A DNA stretch of 64,000 nucleotides, taken from positions 62,001 to 126,000 of the forward strand of contig JAVEDE010000125.1 of the NCBI GenBank assembly GCA_030841105.1, read 5' to 3'. This DNA is from Pyrinomonadaceae bacterium. Its GTDB lineage: Bacteria; Acidobacteriota; Blastocatellia; Pyrinomonadales; Pyrinomonadaceae. Below the pieces are notes generated by a model. The model worked only from the letters and a program-made list of their open reading frames with translations, searched no databases and had not been told where the DNA came from. Both the position numbers and the translations under genes were made by a program. Positions 42,437 through 54,222 of the stretch are shown one piece after another (position 1 is the stretch's first letter; each line of letters opens with the position of its first letter).

Positions 42437-43519
42437 ATGGAAGACGCCCGGAATACCTTGACACCCACCGCCCCGCCCGTCGAAAAAAAACTGACGCCCG
42501 CGCCGCTCGTCGAAGTTACGCGCGGCTCGATTACCGAATCGCGCCACCACGGCCACGTCGTCGCGGTTGACGGCGACGGGCAGGTCGTCGCCTCGCTCGG
42601 CTCGCCCGAACTCGTCACCTACCTGCGTTCGTCGGCCAAGCCGCTGCAAGCCGTCCCGCTCGTCGCGTCGGGCGCGGCCGACCGTTTCAACTTCACCCCG
42701 CAGGAGATCGCCGTCGCCTGCGGCTCGCACAGCGGCGAACCGCTCCACGAAGAGACGGTGGCCGCGATGCTCGCTAAGACCGGACTCGGCGCGGGCGCGC
42801 TCAAGTGCGGCGTCCACGAACCGTTCAGCCCGGAGGCGACGCGCGAGTTGCGGCGGCGCGGCGAGAAGCCGCGCGTCTTGCAGAACAACTGCTCCGGCAA
42901 GCACACGGGGATGCTCGCCCTCGCCTTGCACCTCGGCGGCGCGACCGCGACTTACGACCAAGCCGACAACCCCGCCCAACTCGCCATCGCACGCACCGTC
43001 TCACAATTTTCCGGCGTGCCCGCCGCAGACGTTGCGGTCGGCATTGACGGTTGCGGCGTGCCGGTCTTCGGCGTCCCGGTGCGCGCGATGGCCTTGATGT
43101 ACGCTCGTCTCGTCGCGCCGCCCGACAATTTCGACGCGGACGCGCGCGCCGCCTCCGCGCGCATCGTCGCGGCGATGCGGGCGCACCCGGAACTCGTCGG
43201 CGGCACGCGCGAGCGACTCGACACGGAGTTGATGCGCGCCGCCGGTGGTGTCATCTCGAAGGTTGGCGCGGAAGGCGTCTACACGGTGGGCGTCGAGCCT
43301 TCGGCGCGCTGGCCGCGCGGCCTCGGCCTCGCGCTCAAGATCGAGGACGGCGAAGACAGGCGCGCCCGCCCGACGGTCGTCATCGAATCGCTCAGACAAC
43401 TCGGCGTGCTCGACGACGACGCGCTCGCACGCCTCGCCCCTTACGCGAAGTTCGTCGTGCGCAATCACCGGGGCGACGAAGTGGGCGAAGTTCGCCCCGC
43501 CTTCGAGTTGGAACGGTAA
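42437..43519 (+). CDS. L-asparaginase II family protein (COG4448 type)
   Basis: 360 aa. The family's signature order is present: VEVTRGSITESRHHGHVVAV, YLRSSAKPLQAVPLVASGAA, VACGSHSGEPLHEETVAAML and QNNCSGKHTGMLALA. This group (PF06089, Rhizobium AsnA-like) hydrolyses L-asparagine and is unrelated to the E. coli enzyme. Cytoplasmic, no signal peptide. Monocistronic. Confidence 0.93.
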   Translation: MEDARNTLTPTAPPVEKKLTPAPLVEVTRGSITESRHHGHVVAVDGDGQVVASLGSPELVTYLRSSAKPLQAVPLVASGAADRFNFTPQEIAVACGSHSGEPLHEETVAAMLAKTGLGAGALKCGVHEPFSPEATRELRRRGEKPRVLQNNCSGKHTGMLALALHLGGATATYDQADNPAQLAIARTVSQFSGVPAADVAVGIDGCGVPVFGVPVRAMALMYARLVAPPDNFDADARAASARIVAAMRAHPELVGGTRERLDTELMRAAGGVISKVGAEGVYTVGVEPSARWPRGLGLALKIEDGEDRRARPTVVIESLRQLGVLDDDALARLAPYAKFVVRNHRGDEVGEVRPAFELER

Positions 43520-43837
43520 AAAAAGTGTGGTCGGGCGAAAGTTTTTCGAGGGATGAGAAAGCCGCTAAGCGGGCATATTTCGCGTGATTGCGAATTGAAA
43601 TAATTCAGGCGTACACAGGGGAAGTATAAAAACCGTGCAGATTTTCGGTTGAGGAATATCGGCGTGGTTTGCGTGCGCGCGGGGCGGGAAACTTCGAGTC
43701 CCCATTTTTACTGACGAAATTTTGGATTTCAAAAGTAGGCCGCAGGCGAGAGGATTTGTGGCATGGCCGTTGCCAAGAGTAAGAACAGTTAATATTGATA
43801 ATTGAGTAAATAGTGTTATCGGGTCAGCTCGGAGACG
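43520..43837. other. Intergenic 5' flank of the G-loop RNA
   Basis: 318 bp. Small hairpins (GAAATTTTGGATTTC at 43716-43730; GGCATGGCCGTTGCC at 43761-43775). An AT-rich TTAATATTGATAATTGAG (43789-43806) is the most promoter-like patch before the RNA. No protein gene. Confidence 0.45.
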
Positions 43838-44090
43838 GCAGTGAGTGATAGCTTTGGGGGAGGCTTTCTCTCACTTCATGTCGGTGGCGGTTCTTTGGGG
43901 GAACGGAACTGTTGCGGGCAAGCGGTCGAAGAGCTTTAGTTGCTGGGTTGCTGGTCACCGTCTGTAGTGCTTTGGGGGAACGCTACAGGCAGTCCAGCAA
44001 CCCGCAAACTTTCGTCAAGGGGATAACACGGCGAAGTGCTTTAAGTAAAAAAGCGCGGTGAGTGTTGGGGGATACTCGCCGCGCTTTTTT
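43838..44090 (+). ncRNA. Candidate small RNA with four G-rich hairpin loops
   Basis: About 250 nt ending in a strong terminator. Four hairpins share the loop word (CTT)TGGGGGA: H1 AGTGAG/CTCACT (43840-43875); H2 GTTC/GAAC (43890-43909); H3, an 8-bp stem CTGTAGTG/CGCTACAG (43962-43988) nested in a perfect 10-bp stem GGGTTGCTGG/CCAGCAACCC (43945-43954/43994-44003); H4 the terminator. No open frame fits. Repeated GGA-containing loops on stems recall CsrA-sponge RNAs such as CsrB, but sequence identity to a known family is not recognised. Confidence 0.6.
44051..44090 (+). terminator. Intrinsic terminator of the G-loop RNA
   Basis: 13-bp stem (AAGCGCGGTGAGT with 3' arm ACTCGCCGCGCTT), loop GTTGGGGGAT, then six T. 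The loop carries the same TTGGGGGA as the upstream hairpins. Confidence 0.88.
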
Positions 44091-44155
44091 ACGTCTACTT
44101 TACGTCTACCGGACACCTGCGGCCTCACGACCGCGCCACAACCTCGCACGCCTGC

Positions 44156-45337
44156 TTACCCGGCTTTATCTCCGTGTCCGATCAAACGCGCAGAGTTGTT
44201 CTGCGCGCTGATCTCGTCAATGTTGAGACGCACCATGCCGCCCGCGTCCGAGAACTTCTCGCTGAACGCGGCCTGCGCGCGGCGGCGCGTGAAAATCCAA
44301 CCGCCGAAGACGCCGCCGATGGCGAGACAGATGAGGATCGCGATGCCCGTCGCCTTCACCGTGTTGACGATAACGCTCGTGGACATGTTCAGCCACGCGC
44401 GATTTGCGCGGCCGACGGCAAAAGGGTCTTCGCCGAGCCAGCGCACGTCCTTCTCATACTTCACCTTATCAATCAACGCGGCGGCCGTCGCTTCGTCCGG
44501 CGCGTCGAAGACGAAGACGGCGTAGTTGCCCACGCGCCGGTAGGCGGAAGGCGCGGGCTTGCCCTCGCCGCGCAACTGAGCGACGCGCGCGTTGATGCGC
44601 GTGTCGGCGTCGGTGGCAAGTTGCGGCGTCGCGTACTCGACGATGACCAGATGCCCGGCCTGTTTGTAGCTTGCCGACACCGCCTCCGTGCCGCCCGCGA
44701 AAGAGACCGCATCGAGCACGGGACGGTTGCCCGCGATCTGCTGCAACTGATCGTAACTGACGGCGTAAGCGGCCTCCGTCTGCGCCGTCTCCCAGTCGGG
44801 CAGGTGCTTGACGAGGACGGGAATCTCGCCCGAACCCGCGTCCAGAGTTTCGGCGATCATGTTGGCGAGTGGAGCAGCCCTGCCTTTCTCCACCCCCAAG
44901 TCGCCGTTGAGGAGCGCAAAAGTTGTTCCTTTATAAAAAGCGACCGTCTGCAACGTGCAAAAAACCGCGCCCCCTATGTTGTTTAACTTAATAACCCGCC
45001 CGCCGCGCTGATCGCCGACGGCTTGAAGACGCCATTTTGTGAGGAGCGCGAAAGCCGCCGAATCCGAGTTGGTCTTCACCAACGTGACGAAAATTTTTTC
45101 ATTGTCAGGCGAGATGTAAAGGCGTGAGGCGGCGGAGAGCACACTCCGGTCTTCAACCAAAGCAGCTTTATCACGCGTCGCTACCGCCTGGCTCGCGCCT
45201 TGCGCGCGAAACTCGCCGAGCCGATTCGGCAAAAACTGCGCGGCCTCTTTGGTCGTTACCTCGGCCAGTGTCGGAGTCAGCAGGAGCAACAGGAGCGAGC
45301 AACCCGCGAAGAGTTTAGAGAAAAGTGAGACACGCAT
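44156..45337 (-). CDS. Exported DUF6599-like protein with C-terminal membrane anchor
   Basis: 393 aa from the ATG at 45337 (AAGGA 7 bp upstream). Signal peptide MRVSLFSKLFAGCSLLLLLL. Periplasmic body of ~300 residues (FLPNRLGEFRAQGASQAVAT, LPDWETAQTEAAYAVSYDQL) resembles DUF6599 proteins of Acidobacteriota. A membrane helix at ~340-360 (ATGIAILICLAIGGVFGGWI) is followed by a cytoplasmic RRRAQ tail. Function unknown. Confidence 0.72.
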   Translation of the reverse strand: MRVSLFSKLFAGCSLLLLLLTPTLAEVTTKEAAQFLPNRLGEFRAQGASQAVATRDKAALVEDRSVLSAASRLYISPDNEKIFVTLVKTNSDSAAFALLTKWRLQAVGDQRGGRVIKLNNIGGAVFCTLQTVAFYKGTTFALLNGDLGVEKGRAAPLANMIAETLDAGSGEIPVLVKHLPDWETAQTEAAYAVSYDQLQQIAGNRPVLDAVSFAGGTEAVSASYKQAGHLVIVEYATPQLATDADTRINARVAQLRGEGKPAPSAYRRVGNYAVFVFDAPDEATAAALIDKVKYEKDVRWLGEDPFAVGRANRAWLNMSTSVIVNTVKATGIAILICLAIGGVFGGWIFTRRRAQAAFSEKFSDAGGMVRLNIDEISAQNNSARLIGHGDKAG

Positions 45338-45464
45338 TGAAAATTCCTTCAACTGATGAAACGGCGAAATAACACGCGACCGGCGACACCGAGTTTGATG
45401 CCCGCCCTAATGCGCTCGTTGTGTTGAGGTTAATAGTAACCGCCGGGGCTGTTTTAGTTCCAGT

Positions 45465-46175
45465 TTAGTTCCAGCGGCGCAGTTCGCGCAGGAGCAGTTC
45501 GGCGTGGCGGCGCGGCTGCGGGATGTTGTCGAGGAGCGTCTGGCCGCCGACCTCGTTGGCGTTTTCGATGACGAGATCGCCGAAGCCGAAGATGCGTTGC
45601 GGGATGGTGGTGGAGACGGTCACGTCCTGAATGTTGCGCAAGGGGATGTTGCGCGTCTTGCGCGCGATGAGTCCCTGATCAATCTCGATCTTTGAGTCGG
45701 TCAGCGTGTACTTGATGGTGTTGCGCTTGAGGTGCTTGGAGGCCGGGATCAAGAGGAGCGGGAGCGTGATGAGCACGGCGACGGGCGCAGAGACGTATTG
45801 CCCGGCGAACATGGCGAGCAGGATGCTCAGGCCGACGGCCGCCGCGGCGGCCAGAACGTAGCCGATGCCGATGAAGAGAAACGTCGGGCGCACGCTGAAG
45901 ATGACGCGCTCGGCTTCTTCGACTTCGCGCGGCGGGCGTCCCGCAGCGGCGGGCGGCTGCGGCTCGCGCCGGAAACTCGCGGGCGGTTCGGGCTGCCGGA
46001 CAGCGGTCAACTCCTGATCGAGTGAGGTGCGGACGCGCATGTCGTCTGCCGCGGGCGACGACTCACGGCCGCCGCGCGAGGCCACTTGCGTCGCTTCCGT
46101 GTCGGAGGGCGCGCCGCAGGACGAGCAGAAGCGCACATTCGCCGGAATGTCCGCGCCGCAGTTCATACAGTACAT
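45465..46175 (-). CDS. Zinc-ribbon plus bacterial PH-domain membrane protein
   Basis: 236 aa from the ATG at 46175 (AAGGAG 8 bp upstream). N-terminal double CxxC ribbon (YCMNCGADIPANVRFCSSCG), a low-complexity linker, two membrane helices (~110-155, LFIGIGYVLAAAAAVGLSIL) and a C-terminal bPH2/DUF304 domain (NTIKYTLTDSKIEIDQGLIA, RNIPLRNIQDVTV, FGFGDLVIENANEVGG). Begins 13 bp after the receiver-domain gene, so probably one operon. Confidence 0.85.
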   Translation of the reverse strand: MYCMNCGADIPANVRFCSSCGAPSDTEATQVASRGGRESSPAADDMRVRTSLDQELTAVRQPEPPASFRREPQPPAAAGRPPREVEEAERVIFSVRPTFLFIGIGYVLAAAAAVGLSILLAMFAGQYVSAPVAVLITLPLLLIPASKHLKRNTIKYTLTDSKIEIDQGLIARKTRNIPLRNIQDVTVSTTIPQRIFGFGDLVIENANEVGGQTLLDNIPQPRRHAELLLRELRRWN

Positions 46176-46188
46176 AAGTTTCACTCCT

Positions 46189-47805
46189 TCAATCGGTGAT
46201 CCCGACCGTCCGCACGCAGTCCAACAACTCCTCCGGGTCATACGGCACGACGACGAAACCGCGCGCGCCGAGTTGTCTGGCTTCGGCGCGCACGCGCTCG
46301 CGTTCCGGCGTGTTCGAGAGCAGCAGCACGACTGGCAGCGGCAGTCGTTCGTGGTGCTGTCGGTGGAGGCGACGCAGGGCTTCCAACCCGTCTATGCCGT
46401 AGAGAGCATCTTCGATCACGAGCAGGTCCGGGCGTTCGATGCGCAGCAGGTTGATGGCCTGCAAACCGTCGAAGGCCGCGCGCACTTCGTAGCCCGCGCT
46501 CCTGAGCAGCAGGTTGATCTGCGCCATGCGCGCCGGGTCGGAGATGGTGAGCAAGAGGCGTCGCGGCATGAGCGCGCCGCGCGTGCGCCGTTCGCGTTCG
46601 CGCGCCGCAGCGTCGGCGGCCGCCTGCGCGAGCGTCCCCTGCCCGGCAGTCGCGCCCGCGCCGCCGCCCGCAGGCATCATCGAAGTCTCCATGTCCGTCT
46701 GTTTCGACTCGCGCACCGCGCGCGACGGCGAGAAATCCACGCGCGCGTTTCGTTCGGCGGCAGACTCCGGCCTCGGCGCGTCCGAACCGTGCGAAGCTAA
46801 CGGCGCGGTCGCGCCACTATCATCAACCGCCGTCTTGACCGCCGGACGACGAGGCGGGGAAGTCTCTACTTGCGACTCTTCCGCGCGCACTTGTGCGTCC
46901 GTCGGGCGCGTCTGTTGGAGCGCGGCTTCGGCCTGTTCGATCAGGCTCTCGATCTCCGTTCCGTCCGCAGGGAAAGAGGCGAGGCCGATGTCGAGCGAAC
47001 CGCCGACTGTCGCTTGCGTCGTTTGAAACTCTTGGCTCAAACGCGCGAGGTCGGCGTGCGCCGCGCGCGCGGTCTTTTGCGGAAGATAGACGAGCAACAG
47101 CGTCGGGCCGTAAAAGGCGACCGCATCAACGCGCCGCAAGTTGACGCGGAAAAAATCGTGTGCGGCGGCGAGCGTGTGCGTCTCCGCGTTCGCGCCCGTC
47201 GCGCCGACGCCTGCGTCGGCGATAAGCGCGAGCGTGCCCGTCGCGCCTTCGCTCGCGTCGGCGCGGACGCCTTCGAGCAGTTGCAGGAAGTCGTCAATCT
47301 CGGCGCGACGTTCGAGCGCGGCGAGCGCGGCGGTGCGTCGCCCCGCCTCTGCGCGCCAGAAGAGGGCGTCGAGGCGCGCGGCGATTTCGGCGGGCGGAGT
47401 GGCGAGCGCGAAGTAATCGTCCGCGCCGAGACGCACGGCCTGCGCGCGCAAATCCGCGTCCGCGCGTTCGAACAAGAGGACGAGCGGAAGCGCGGCGGTC
47501 GCGCGCTCGGCACGCAAGCGCGCCGCCGCTTCCAACCCCTCCGCGCCACCGCCGCCTCGCCCGCCGCCCGCCTCGACGAGCGCGACGTGCGGCGCGAACT
47601 CGGCGACGGCCGCGGCCGCCTGCCCGGCTCGCGCGGCGCGCACTTCGTAGCCAGCCGCGGAGAGACGTGCGGGCAGTAATTCACCTGCGGGACTGTGGGC
47701 GATGACGAGGACGCGTCGCGCCGTCGTGCGCGCGTCTCTGCGTGGCTGCTGCGGGGCGGCGTTGCTGCTCTGTGCGGCGTTCGACACGTTCGGTGACGAC
47801 TCCAA
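46189..47805 (-). CDS. Two-receiver protein with degenerate GGDEF domain
   Basis: 538 aa. N-terminal pseudo-receiver (RRVLVIAHSPAGELLPARLS) has HVALVEAGGG where the phospho-Asp should lie. The middle (~180-320) has a GGDEF-like fold, but RVDAVAFYGPTLLLVYLP replaces R-x-GGDEF, so no cyclase activity is expected. The C-terminal receiver (RRLLLTISDPARMAQINLLL; LLVIEDALYGIDG) keeps an acidic phosphoacceptor and a late VVLLLSNTPE. Likely a signalling scaffold in the operon with the PH-domain protein. Confidence 0.75.
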   Translation of the reverse strand: MESSPNVSNAAQSSNAAPQQPRRDARTTARRVLVIAHSPAGELLPARLSAAGYEVRAARAGQAAAAVAEFAPHVALVEAGGGRGGGGAEGLEAAARLRAERATAALPLVLLFERADADLRAQAVRLGADDYFALATPPAEIAARLDALFWRAEAGRRTAALAALERRAEIDDFLQLLEGVRADASEGATGTLALIADAGVGATGANAETHTLAAAHDFFRVNLRRVDAVAFYGPTLLLVYLPQKTARAAHADLARLSQEFQTTQATVGGSLDIGLASFPADGTEIESLIEQAEAALQQTRPTDAQVRAEESQVETSPPRRPAVKTAVDDSGATAPLASHGSDAPRPESAAERNARVDFSPSRAVRESKQTDMETSMMPAGGGAGATAGQGTLAQAAADAAARERERRTRGALMPRRLLLTISDPARMAQINLLLRSAGYEVRAAFDGLQAINLLRIERPDLLVIEDALYGIDGLEALRRLHRQHHERLPLPVVLLLSNTPERERVRAEARQLGARGFVVVPYDPEELLDCVRTVGITD

Positions 47806-47892
47806 AAATCTGCGGTTCGCTCGCGTGCGCCGAGAGAGATTCCCGGCGCGCGTTTATCATACCTAAGAGCGTCGTTTAAGACCATACAGGCG

Positions 47893-48050
47893 AATCGAAC
47901 GATGAACGCGGAATGATGAACGATGATAAGAGTTGGGTCTTTGTCCATCGTCAGTTGCCCTTGATCAGTTGTCCGTTGCCTGTAGCGATCACGCGAGTTG
48001 CTAAAGACAGACTCGAACCACTGACAACTGACCACGGACAACTGGCAGCC
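47893..48050. repeat. MITE-like inverted repeat, copy B, with a GATGAAC tandem
   Basis: Left part: short tandem GAACGATGAAC/GAATGATGAACGATGA (47898-47927). Right part (47941-48050): arms CAGTTGTCCG (47966-47975) and CGGACAACTG (48035-48044), interior GAGTTGCTAAAGA as in copy A at 41.25 kb; the two copies match roughly three bases in four over ~70 bp. Confidence 0.78.
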
Positions 48051-48062
48051 TTAAAAACTGAA

Positions 48063-48095
48063 GCGGGGCGGGTGTGGCTTACACACACGCCCCGC
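48063..48095 (-). terminator. Intrinsic terminator of the lytic transglycosylase gene
   Basis: Minus strand GCGGGGCGTGTG pairs with CACACCCGCCCCGC across a short loop, followed by TTCAGTTTTTAAGG. Lies 32 bp beyond the stop. Confidence 0.75.
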
Positions 48096-48126
48096 TCGCT
48101 CAATTCGTGTTTCTCTCGCGCTCGCC

Positions 48127-48966
48127 TTACTGCGTGACGAGCATCAGCTTCCCGTCCGGCAGGCGCACGGCGTAGACGTTTCGTTCGTAGAGTTGCGCGG
48201 CGGGCGTCTCGTTGGCCGCGCTGGCGAGCGTGTCCGGCGTCTTCGACACGACGGGCGCGCGCCGCGCCGTCTGCGGGTCGCGCATCAACGCGTAACGCTC
48301 CGAGATGCGCTTCACGTATTCCTGCGTCTCGCGGTAGGGAGGCACGCCCCTGTACTTATCAACCGCGCCTTCGCCCGCGTTGTAACCGGCGAGCGCGAGG
48401 CCGACGTCGCCGTTGAAACGATTCAACAGGAAGCGTATGTAACGCGTGCCGGCTTCGATGTTCTGCGCCGGGTCGAAGATGTTGCGCACACCGAAACGCG
48501 CGGCGGTCGCGGGCATCAACTGCATCAGCCCGCGCGCCCCTTTGTAAGAGACGGCCATCTTCTTGAACGCCGACTCGCGGTGCATAATCGAGTAGATCAA
48601 CACCGGGTCAACGCCGTGACGCGTGCTCGCATCCACGATGTAAGAATCAACTTTCGTGTCGCCCGTCGTGAAGCCGTCGAGCGCCGCGCCCGCGTACATC
48701 GCCCGACTTGCCGTCGGCCGCATGCTGTAGACGGTCGGCTTAACCGACACGTTCGCCAACTCGAAAGTCGTCAGAGCGCGCGCGCTTTTGCCGGTTTTGC
48801 TCCCGGCGGGAGCGAGCGGTGCGGGCGTGGGTGCGACGGCGATCTGCACGCCGCCCGCGATGTCGAAATTATCGTGATGATAACGTGCGCCCGTCTGCGC
48901 CGTCGCGAGGGTGGCGCAGAGCGCGACGAACGCGAGCGCGACGAACGGGAGGGGAAACTTTTTCAT
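48127..48966 (-). CDS. Lytic transglycosylase (SLT domain)
   Basis: 279 aa from the ATG at 48966 (signal peptide [20 protein letters not shown]; a longer upstream frame lacks support). SLT landmarks: catalytic Glu in [47 protein letters not shown] and [14 protein letters not shown]. Cleaves peptidoglycan glycan strands in the periplasm, forming anhydromuropeptides. The ~90-residue N-terminal linker after the signal is Pro/Ala-rich. Confidence 0.93.
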   Translation of the reverse strand: MKKFPLPFVALAFVALCATLATAQTGARYHHDNFDIAGGVQIAVAPTPAPLAPAGSKTGKSARALTTFELANVSVKPTVYSMRPTASRAMYAGAALDGFTTGDTKVDSYIVDASTRHGVDPVLIYSIMHRESAFKKMAVSYKGARGLMQLMPATAARFGVRNIFDPAQNIEAGTRYIRFLLNRFNGDVGLALAGYNAGEGAVDKYRGVPPYRETQEYVKRISERYALMRDPQTARRAPVVSKTPDTLASAANETPAAQLYERNVYAVRLPDGKLMLVTQ

Positions 48967-49179
48967 ACCGCCTGCCAGTCTGGAAATTACTCGCGGGAGT
49001 CGAAAGGGCGACGCGACGCGTCTTGCCGTCTCACGCGACTCCTGCAAAAATCCGGTGCTGAGAAAATTGAGAGGAAGGGTGAAAACTCTCTTGGGAGCGT
49101 CTTCGTTTTGGGGCGCGTCCCTCTTGAATGAGGACGCATTTTGAGAGTAGCACACGGGCGGAAAGCGCGGCAACAACAA

Positions 49180-49635
49180 AGTTAAAACACGTCTTTAATG
49201 GGAAGGTTTGCGGCTTTTATTGCGAATCGCAATCGGCTGACTCTCTCTGTTCCCCCTTTGTGACCTCTCCGCCTCTGCGTTGAACGCTTGATGAACCGGT
49301 ACTCACCTCATCAACACAGAGGACACGGAGGGGCACAAAAAAATAATGGCTTGTGTAAAGAGATAAGGCGGCGAATTGAGTGGCCTTGCAACTTTTTATG
49401 CAAGTTTTTGCTGTCCGGGTCGCCGCGTCGGGCGCTTGAAAATTGGTCGCGCAAAATTTGCAAGCAGAGATAAGGTCACAGAGTTCATGCGGTTAACCCT
49501 TCGTTACGGGTCGCGGCGCGTGCTTTTCGCGTTCTCTCTAGGGGCTTGACAGCGTGTATATGATGAGCGCGCTTTACCTCAAGACACGTATCCAGCGCCT
49601 CACGCGCCAAGACTTTTAGTAGAAGGAGTTATTCC
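49180..49635. other. Intergenic region upstream of the PG-binding protein
   Basis: 455 bp. Contains a repeat (49257-49338), a 6-bp hairpin with T-run CTTGCA/TGCAAG-TTTTT (49385-49409), and TTGACA (49544-49549) with TATGAT shortly after, whose spacing is too short for one promoter. AGAAGGAG precedes the ATG at 49636. Confidence 0.45.
49257..49338. repeat. Low-complexity inverted repeat (GAGGACACGGAGG type)
   Basis: Arms TTTGTGACCTCTCCGCCTC-TGCGTTG (49257-49282) and its imperfect complement ACACAGAGGACACGGAGG to CACAAA (49312-49338), with inner TTGATGA/TCATCAA. This word family is widely dispersed between genes in many bacteria and causes spurious ORFs. Confidence 0.75.
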
Positions 49636-50004
49636 ATGAGAAGACTGCTCGTCGCTTTCCTCACGTTGATCTACTGCGCCGCGTCCGTCCCGTTGGCGGC
49701 GCAGAACGCCGTCAGGCCGTCAACCGCTCCACAGGGCGACGCGAACTCGAAGCCCGCCGTCAAACGCGCGCCCGTCTTTCGCTCGACCAAAGAACAGATC
49801 AAGCAGGCGCAAGCCCTCCTCAAAACGCGCGGCTTTTATGACGGGCAAGGGGACGGCAAACTCAACGACGACACGCGCGCCGCGCTTAGAAAATATCAGG
49901 AGGCCGAAGGTCTCAAAATCACCGGCACGCTCAACAAGGTCACGCTCGAACGGATGGGCATCGTCCTCACCGACCGGCAGAAGGAATGGAAGCCCGCGAC
50001 TTAA
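49636..50004 (+). CDS. Exported peptidoglycan-binding domain protein
   Basis: 122 aa. Signal peptide (residues 1-22, cleavage PLAAQ). Residues ~52-112 form a PG_binding_1 domain: QIKQAQALLKTRGFYDGQGD, GKLNDDTRAALRKYQEAEGL and KITGTLNKVTLERMGI. Binds peptidoglycan in the periplasm; no catalytic domain. The SLT gene next door acts on the same polymer. Confidence 0.9.
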   Translation: MRRLLVAFLTLIYCAASVPLAAQNAVRPSTAPQGDANSKPAVKRAPVFRSTKEQIKQAQALLKTRGFYDGQGDGKLNDDTRAALRKYQEAEGLKITGTLNKVTLERMGIVLTDRQKEWKPAT

Positions 50005-50130
50005 CCGGCGCGGGACAGGCTGAAACAGGGCAGGCCAAAAACTGAACGGGGCGGCCGGAATCAAATTGAGCGAACTCGCCCGTGTGACTCCTGACCGCCC
50101 CCGTCGGCGTTATCCAAACGCGTTAGCCGC

Positions 50131-52920
<2,790 letters not shown>

Positions 52921-53084
52921 AAAAATTACACTCACCCCACAGCGTCCAGCCGTGGTTTTTCCGTCCTCAAGTTTGACCTATGAGTCTAGCACGCGGCGCG
53001 CGGGCGGGTGAAATTGCCGGATCGGACGGCGTTCGCCATGTCGGGAGGCGACGGTGCGGGGCGTCGAGTGGTGGCGGGTTGTGG

Positions 53085-53378
53085 TCAGTCGTCGCCGAAG
53101 CGTTCTTGAAACTGGTCGTGCCACGCATCCATGCTGTCGGCCATGCGCTGCTCGCATTCGTAGCTGCAATACTGATTATTGTATTCGGGCTTCACCGACG
53201 ACAATCCGCAGACGCGGCAGTCGGTAGCCGGGTTGATGGGATAACCATTGAAGGCGTATTGCTGCCCGGCATCCAGCGGCGGCCGCGCGTCGGCTTTTGG
53301 CGGCTGCGGCGGCTTGTCGTAACCGCCGCCGAGCGCGGCGATGATCGAGTCGAACAAGTTTCTAAAAGCTGATGCCAT
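53085..53378 (-). CDS. Small four-cysteine protein, unknown
   Basis: 97 aa from the ATG at 53378 (four more residues possible). N-terminal amphipathic helix (ASAFRNLFDSIIAALGGGYD), proline-rich linker, then DCRVCGLSSVKPEYNNQYCS with YECE, a C2C2 zinc-finger-like cluster. Between alaS and recX on the same strand. Family not recognised. Confidence 0.6.
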   Translation of the reverse strand: MASAFRNLFDSIIAALGGGYDKPPQPPKADARPPLDAGQQYAFNGYPINPATDCRVCGLSSVKPEYNNQYCSYECEQRMADSMDAWHDQFQERFGDD

Positions 53379-53444
53379 GTGCGTCTCCACGGAGAGGTTT
53401 GCGCCGCGTCGGGATGGCGGCGAGAGCGTTCGCCCCGGCGCTCT

Positions 53445-54035
53445 TTAATCGTCCGTGCCGCCTGCGGCGGCCTCTTCGTCTTCGTCCAGTTCGGCGGACG
53501 CGAGCGCGCGGACTTTGTTGATGATGAGGTCGTAGCTGAAGCCGCGACGCAGGAGATGATCGAAGAGGCTCTTGGTCTCCTGCCGAGTCGTGGGGCGACC
53601 GCGCAGGCGGACGCGCTTTTCGATGGCCTGATCAATGAGTTCGGATTCGGGCATGGCCTCGAAAACTTTTTCGAGCGTCTGTGCGGCGAGTTCGTGGTCA
53701 ATCTGTTTGGTTTGCAGGTCGCGCGCCAGTTGCCGCTTCCCGACGGGCTTCTGCCGGACGCGCGCCGAAGCGTAGCCGAGCGCGAACTGCTCGTCGTCGA
53801 GATAGCCGTACTCGCTGAGTTTGGCGACGGCGTAATCGGCGGCCTCCTCGGTCGTCCACTCTTTTTCGAGCAGCCGCTCGCGTAGTTCGGCGACGGAGCG
53901 CGGCTTGGCGGCGAGGAGTTTGACGGCGCGTTGCAGCGTGCGCGTGCGCGAGCGTTCGGGGTCAACGGGGCGTTTCGGCTTGGCCTCCGTCTCGTTGATG
54001 TCTCTCACATTGGCTCTGCGTTTTGGCCTGCGCAT
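53445..54035 (-). CDS. recX: Regulatory protein RecX
   Basis: 196 aa. Three-helix RecX repeats are visible: SVAELRERLLEKEWTTEEAA, YLDDEQFALGYASARVRQKP, GKRQLARDLQTKQID, and SLFDHLLRRGFSYDLIINKV. RecX caps RecA filaments and limits recombination and SOS signalling. Located next to alaS as in many bacteria, though recA itself is not in the window. Confidence 0.92.
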   Translation of the reverse strand: MRRPKRRANVRDINETEAKPKRPVDPERSRTRTLQRAVKLLAAKPRSVAELRERLLEKEWTTEEAADYAVAKLSEYGYLDDEQFALGYASARVRQKPVGKRQLARDLQTKQIDHELAAQTLEKVFEAMPESELIDQAIEKRVRLRGRPTTRQETKSLFDHLLRRGFSYDLIINKVRALASAELDEDEEAAAGGTDD

Positions 54036-54051
54036 GAGGCTATTAAAACAT

Positions 54052-54216
54052 AGGGTAAAGGGGAAGGGGTAAGGGGGAGGCGGGGCGGGGAAGGGAAAGG
54101 GGGAAAGGGGAAAGGGTAAGGGGAAGAAAACTGCCGCGCGCCTCGACCCGGCGGTCGGCGCGGCGACGCGTCTCGCGTCGCCGCACCTTTCCCCTTTCCC
54201 CCTTTCCCTTTACCCT
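54052..54216. repeat. Long purine tract with opposing pyrimidine tract
   Basis: A ~79-bp run of GGGGAAAGGG-type purines (54052-54130) faces a 31-bp CCTTTCCCC-type run (54186-54216), with a GC-rich 55-bp centre. Sits between divergent recX and truB and directly abuts the truB start region. Third member of the 32.0/34.8 kb family. Confidence 0.8.
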
Positions 54217-54222
54217 AACGTC

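Noticed and set aside
49288-49473. 61-aa ORF with HRGHGG-like sequence
   Set aside because: Translation of a dispersed GAGGACACGGAGG repeat, a common false ORF.
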